A stretch of 34,267 bases of DNA, taken from assembly GCA_030407005.1 (NCBI GenBank), contig JAUDYN010000021.1, positions 1-34,267 of the forward strand, in the 5' to 3' direction. Of this stretch, positions 31,303 through 34,267 are shown in pieces. The notes below the pieces were generated by a model. The model saw only the letters and a program-made list of their open reading frames with translations, ran no database searches and was not told where the DNA came from. This stretch comes from Desarmillaria ectypa. Taxonomy: Eukaryota > Basidiomycota > Agaricomycetes > Agaricales > Physalacriaceae. Every line of letters begins with the position of its first letter. The stretch's first letter is position 1. A program made the position numbers and the translations under genes.

Positions 31303-32493
31303 ATATCGACGAACAGACTGGTTTCGGTGTGGATCCCCCCCCGTTCTTTTTTATCATTTATATTTAATTTCCTGCCTTTGCTATGCTCGCTGCTGTCGTG
31401 TATACATTATATTTGTATCCAAAAATGGTGTGATAATATTATTAGATACGTCCGAGGGCGGAAGCTGGTGTGAGAGTCTCGCCTATCTCGATCTTGCTCA
31501 CTCAGTCTGAAGACTTTCACAGCATCCTGTCATCCTCACAGGACGAATATATAGTCTGACATCTGTCTCACCAATAATGATGACCTCTTATGAGCAGCGC
31601 CCCACTGAAATCATCTGTTTCTATTCCATCACTGTTACAAAAATTGTACGTGCTTCAGTTCTCCACCTGTCAGTAGACGTGCTACAGCCCTTCATAGAAT
31701 TATGCCTGGGTTGGACGGATTCTCACTATCAGCCGCCTCTATGACACTTACTGGAAAACACCCAGATGTCCAAAACATTCCAAAAGAGCTGAACGAACCA
31801 AATACGACAGGTAGGGAAAATACCTTTAGTTACTTGAGGTGTTGCATCTGTTGTATGGTAACAAGGGCGCTTCTGAGCGAAACCGAAAAAATTTGGGCGC
31901 ATACAACCATATTCTACGTGTAAATGTAATGAAATCGGCGATGAAATTTCGATGACAGAACATTGGCCGATTTTCCGCTGGACCCATGTTGTCGCAGCCG
32001 CTGAGCCACTAGTTCTACGTATCCTCCAGTTTTTCTCGCTCAAGCTATAGCATATGCCCGAGTTGAACGATACTCCACTACTAGCGCTTGCATGACACCT
32101 ACCGGATGCGTCCAGATGTCCAGATGTTTCAGAAAAGTCAAACAATAAATCAGATGCATTGGCTACTCGAAGATCCCAGCGGATTCATGGAAGTGTTTCC
32201 GAGGAATATCTCAAGGCAACGAACATTGCCGTTGCTTTGACAACTCTTGAGCATGAATCTGGATGTATCGTTCTAAGTCAGTAGCTGTTCACACGATGAA
32301 TCATTCCATGCCAGTGTGCGATATGTGCATTCCTTGCGTCCACGTAGTCCAAGTGATTGCTGATTTTTGCTACTGTCGTACGTATGTAGGTTAGTATGTA
32401 TCCGAAAAATGGCGTAATAACATGAACTGCCTTGAAATGAAAGGAATGTTCCATAACAAAGATAGAAAAACGAATAGAAAAAATAGTATTTTG
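31303..32493. repeat. Intergenic region with diverged internal duplications
   Basis: No supported gene between SCC3 and the coiled-coil gene. The segment at about 31700-31795 resembles 32051-32140 (roughly 70 percent by eye; shared TATGCC, CTATGACAC/GCATGACAC, and CAGATGTCC). A separate match links about 31415-31438 with 32396-32419 (GTATCC(A/G)AAAAATGG(T/C)GT then ATAA). Both are direct. They look like an old local duplication or remnants of a short dispersed element. Confidence 0.4.
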
Positions 32494-34267
32494 CTAGTCT
32501 GCATCGGAGAGCATGCCAAGAGTTGTCAATATTCCATTAGGCTAGAAAAAATGTCAGCCCGACATCAGCGAGCAAGGACCCTTCAAACTTACATCCACTG
32601 TCATAGCCTTGTACACTTGAGAAAGCCCAGAGCTATCTAGTAATGAACTTGGGTGGTCACAGCTAGAACAACGCCTATGTCGTGGCTCGAGTGTTCTTGT
32701 TTGTTCACCATTAGATGGAGGCGCTACGAGTGAGAGCGCCCTCCTAGGCTTGAGGTCCTTGGAAATAATGCCGAGCATATCGCAAAGCTCTTCACGAGCT
32801 CGGATCATTGCTCTGGTCTCTGTATTAGGTGTTATACCATCCGTGGAAATGCCCTACTTTCAGAGTCTCAGAGTCAAGAAAATGCAAATGCAATCGTGCT
32901 ACATACCGTGGAAATTCTAGAAGGTAGGTCAGTCATGATATCATTGGGCCGATGACGAGGTATTGGAGGAACTGGGGGGAAGCCTTCGATCAAAAACGTC
33001 GACTTCACGCCTGACGAAGTACTCGATCTATTATTACTGATAATAGACGACCTAGCGGATCTTAAACCTGCCCTAGACATTCTGATGCTGGATTTGCGAA
33101 CAGCCGAAATACGACTAAAACGTTTGCCTTGACTATCGGGTGATCCGAGCTCGGCCCATTCACTGAGGTTGTCAAAATCCTGCGCCATATTCTCTGCGTG
33201 TTGCCAAGCCTCATTCTTCTCCGCTTCTAGGATTTGAAGTTGCTCTCGTAAGGCTCGGGATTGGGCAAATTCCTTTAAGAAGCTAGAGTTGAGTTTCCTT
33301 AATGCCATCGCCAACGCGCTGGCGGAATGAACGTCGCACAGGGAGTTCAACTGCGCAATCTGCTGGTCAATGCTGTGCAGATCTTCTGCCAGTCTGTCGA
33401 GCACCACCGAAATATCCTTCAAATCTTCGACGTAACGGACAGCTAAAGACGAATTTTCTCGAGATGAATTGTTGTTAATGGCTGCAGACAGCGACTCCAG
33501 AAGTTCTGCGCGACGCCGGGTGAACATTTTGTACCGAGACTTTACATTCATCCGTTGTTTCTCCAGTTTCTCCACTTCAGCCGGAATTTCGAGATCAACT
33601 GCTTCTTGATGCAAAAGTCGAATAGACGATGCTTCAGCAGACTGCCGTATTGCCTTGGATACTATTGTTTGTAACTCAGACGGACTAAATGTCCATTTCG
33701 CTGCATGCATTGTATAGCCCCTCCATTTCGGCGTAGGTGTCTGGAAACGTGGAGAGGGAAGGGCGGCGAATAACGTTCTTCGGCTGGTGTTGCCTGAAGG
33801 AACGGAAGACACTCGATCATATCTGGGCTGGGACGGACCTCGAGGGCCAGCTGGAGCCCTCGTTCTCCTGCGCCTGACAGAGGAAGTCGGCGATAAAACC
33901 AGCGGTGACTGATCATCAGCATTGGCAAGCGAGCTACCCTCAGACGAGAGAGGTCCAGGTCTGGTTTGGCTTGTAACTGTGCTTGGTGTCGTATTCATCA
34001 GAATGGGATGGTGATGGTCAATTGTATCATACGGGGGAGGCGAGCCTAAAGCATTATACGCATCACTATTATGGTCGGCATCAATGGGATATGTGCGAGG
34101 CGAGGTTGAGCTGATTGCAATGATGCAGAACATGAATGAGTGGGTAAGGGTGGCGGCGGTGGAACCATGAGCGCTGGGGATGCATGGATCACAGGCGGCG
34201 AGTTACTGTAACTTCGGACTACGGTAGGTAACGGCGGCGGCACTACAAGTGCAGGGGGTGCGACGTT
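32494..34267 (-). CDS. Unrecognised coiled-coil protein, 5' end uncertain or beyond the window
   Basis: Three exons are clear: the large one from the right down to 32907, then 32853-32593 and 32541-32494, with introns of 53 and 51 nt; the protein ends GILTTLGMLSDAD. The large exon is open from 34133. Its first 130 residues are Pro/Ser-rich with SPPPYDTID and an Arg cluster (SSVRRRRTRAP). A central helical region (about residues 150-320 of that frame) has heptad-like charge: VEKLEKQRMNVKSRYKMFTR, VEDLKDISVVLDRLAEDL, REQLQILEAEKNEAWQHAEN. Then a Ser/Arg-rich part (RSARSSIISNNRSSTSSG) and a Pro patch. An overlapping frame (34046-34243) is also Pro-rich and open toward the edge, so the true N-terminus may be joined by an indel or lie outside. 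The family is not recognised; a role in membrane or cytoskeletal scaffolding would be a guess. Confidence 0.6.

Overview
The window reads as nuclear DNA of a filamentous basidiomycete, most likely an agaricomycete. The evidence is many 46-55 nt GT-AG introns in the host genes, chromodomain-bearing Ty3/gypsy elements, a degenerate tyrosine recombinase of the 'DNA breaking-rejoining enzyme' type often multi-copy in mushroom genomes, and housekeeping genes of fungal type. I do not name a genus.

Layout. Positions 1 to about 20,096 are a transposon nest. From the left: the 3' end of a gypsy pol (1-612) and its LTR (644-1040); a gag-protease remnant that shares this LTR and lacks reverse transcriptase and integrase (1041-4035), closed by another LTR (4036-4456); an unusually CpG-rich island (about 4.1-6.95 kb) with a small one-TM ORF, a 1.36-kb LTR-like repeat and a gag-like fragment; a second, CpG-poor copy of that repeat (6952-8312); a nearly full-length dead chromovirus (8313-15296); a minus-strand unknown ORF zone (15.4-16.6 kb); a partial LTR; a dead tyrosine recombinase (17.74-18.4 kb); and short repeats in AT-rich DNA. 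Nearly all of it is depleted of CpG, and conserved Arg codons in pol are now TGA, as expected from C-to-T change at CpG.

From 20,097 rightwards the DNA is CpG-normal and gene-dense: THR4 threonine synthase (minus), NOC4 ribosome-assembly factor (minus), a TLDc/OXR1 protein (plus, sharing a 98-bp intergenic region with NOC4), the cohesin subunit SCC3/STAG (plus), and an unrecognised coiled-coil protein (minus) running to the right edge. The genes are functionally unrelated (amino-acid synthesis, 40S biogenesis, oxidative stress/V-ATPase control, chromosome cohesion).

Two whole-window observations stand out. First, two copies of a long repeat 2,085 bp apart are near-identical except at CpG sites, which one copy keeps and the other has lost. 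Second, the dead chromovirus keeps one pol reading frame for about 3.85 kb with substitution damage only, while four adjacent housekeeping genes each carry single-base frameshifts, often at homopolymers. That points to consensus errors in the unique DNA, or to real gene decay, and must be settled before any protein here is used.
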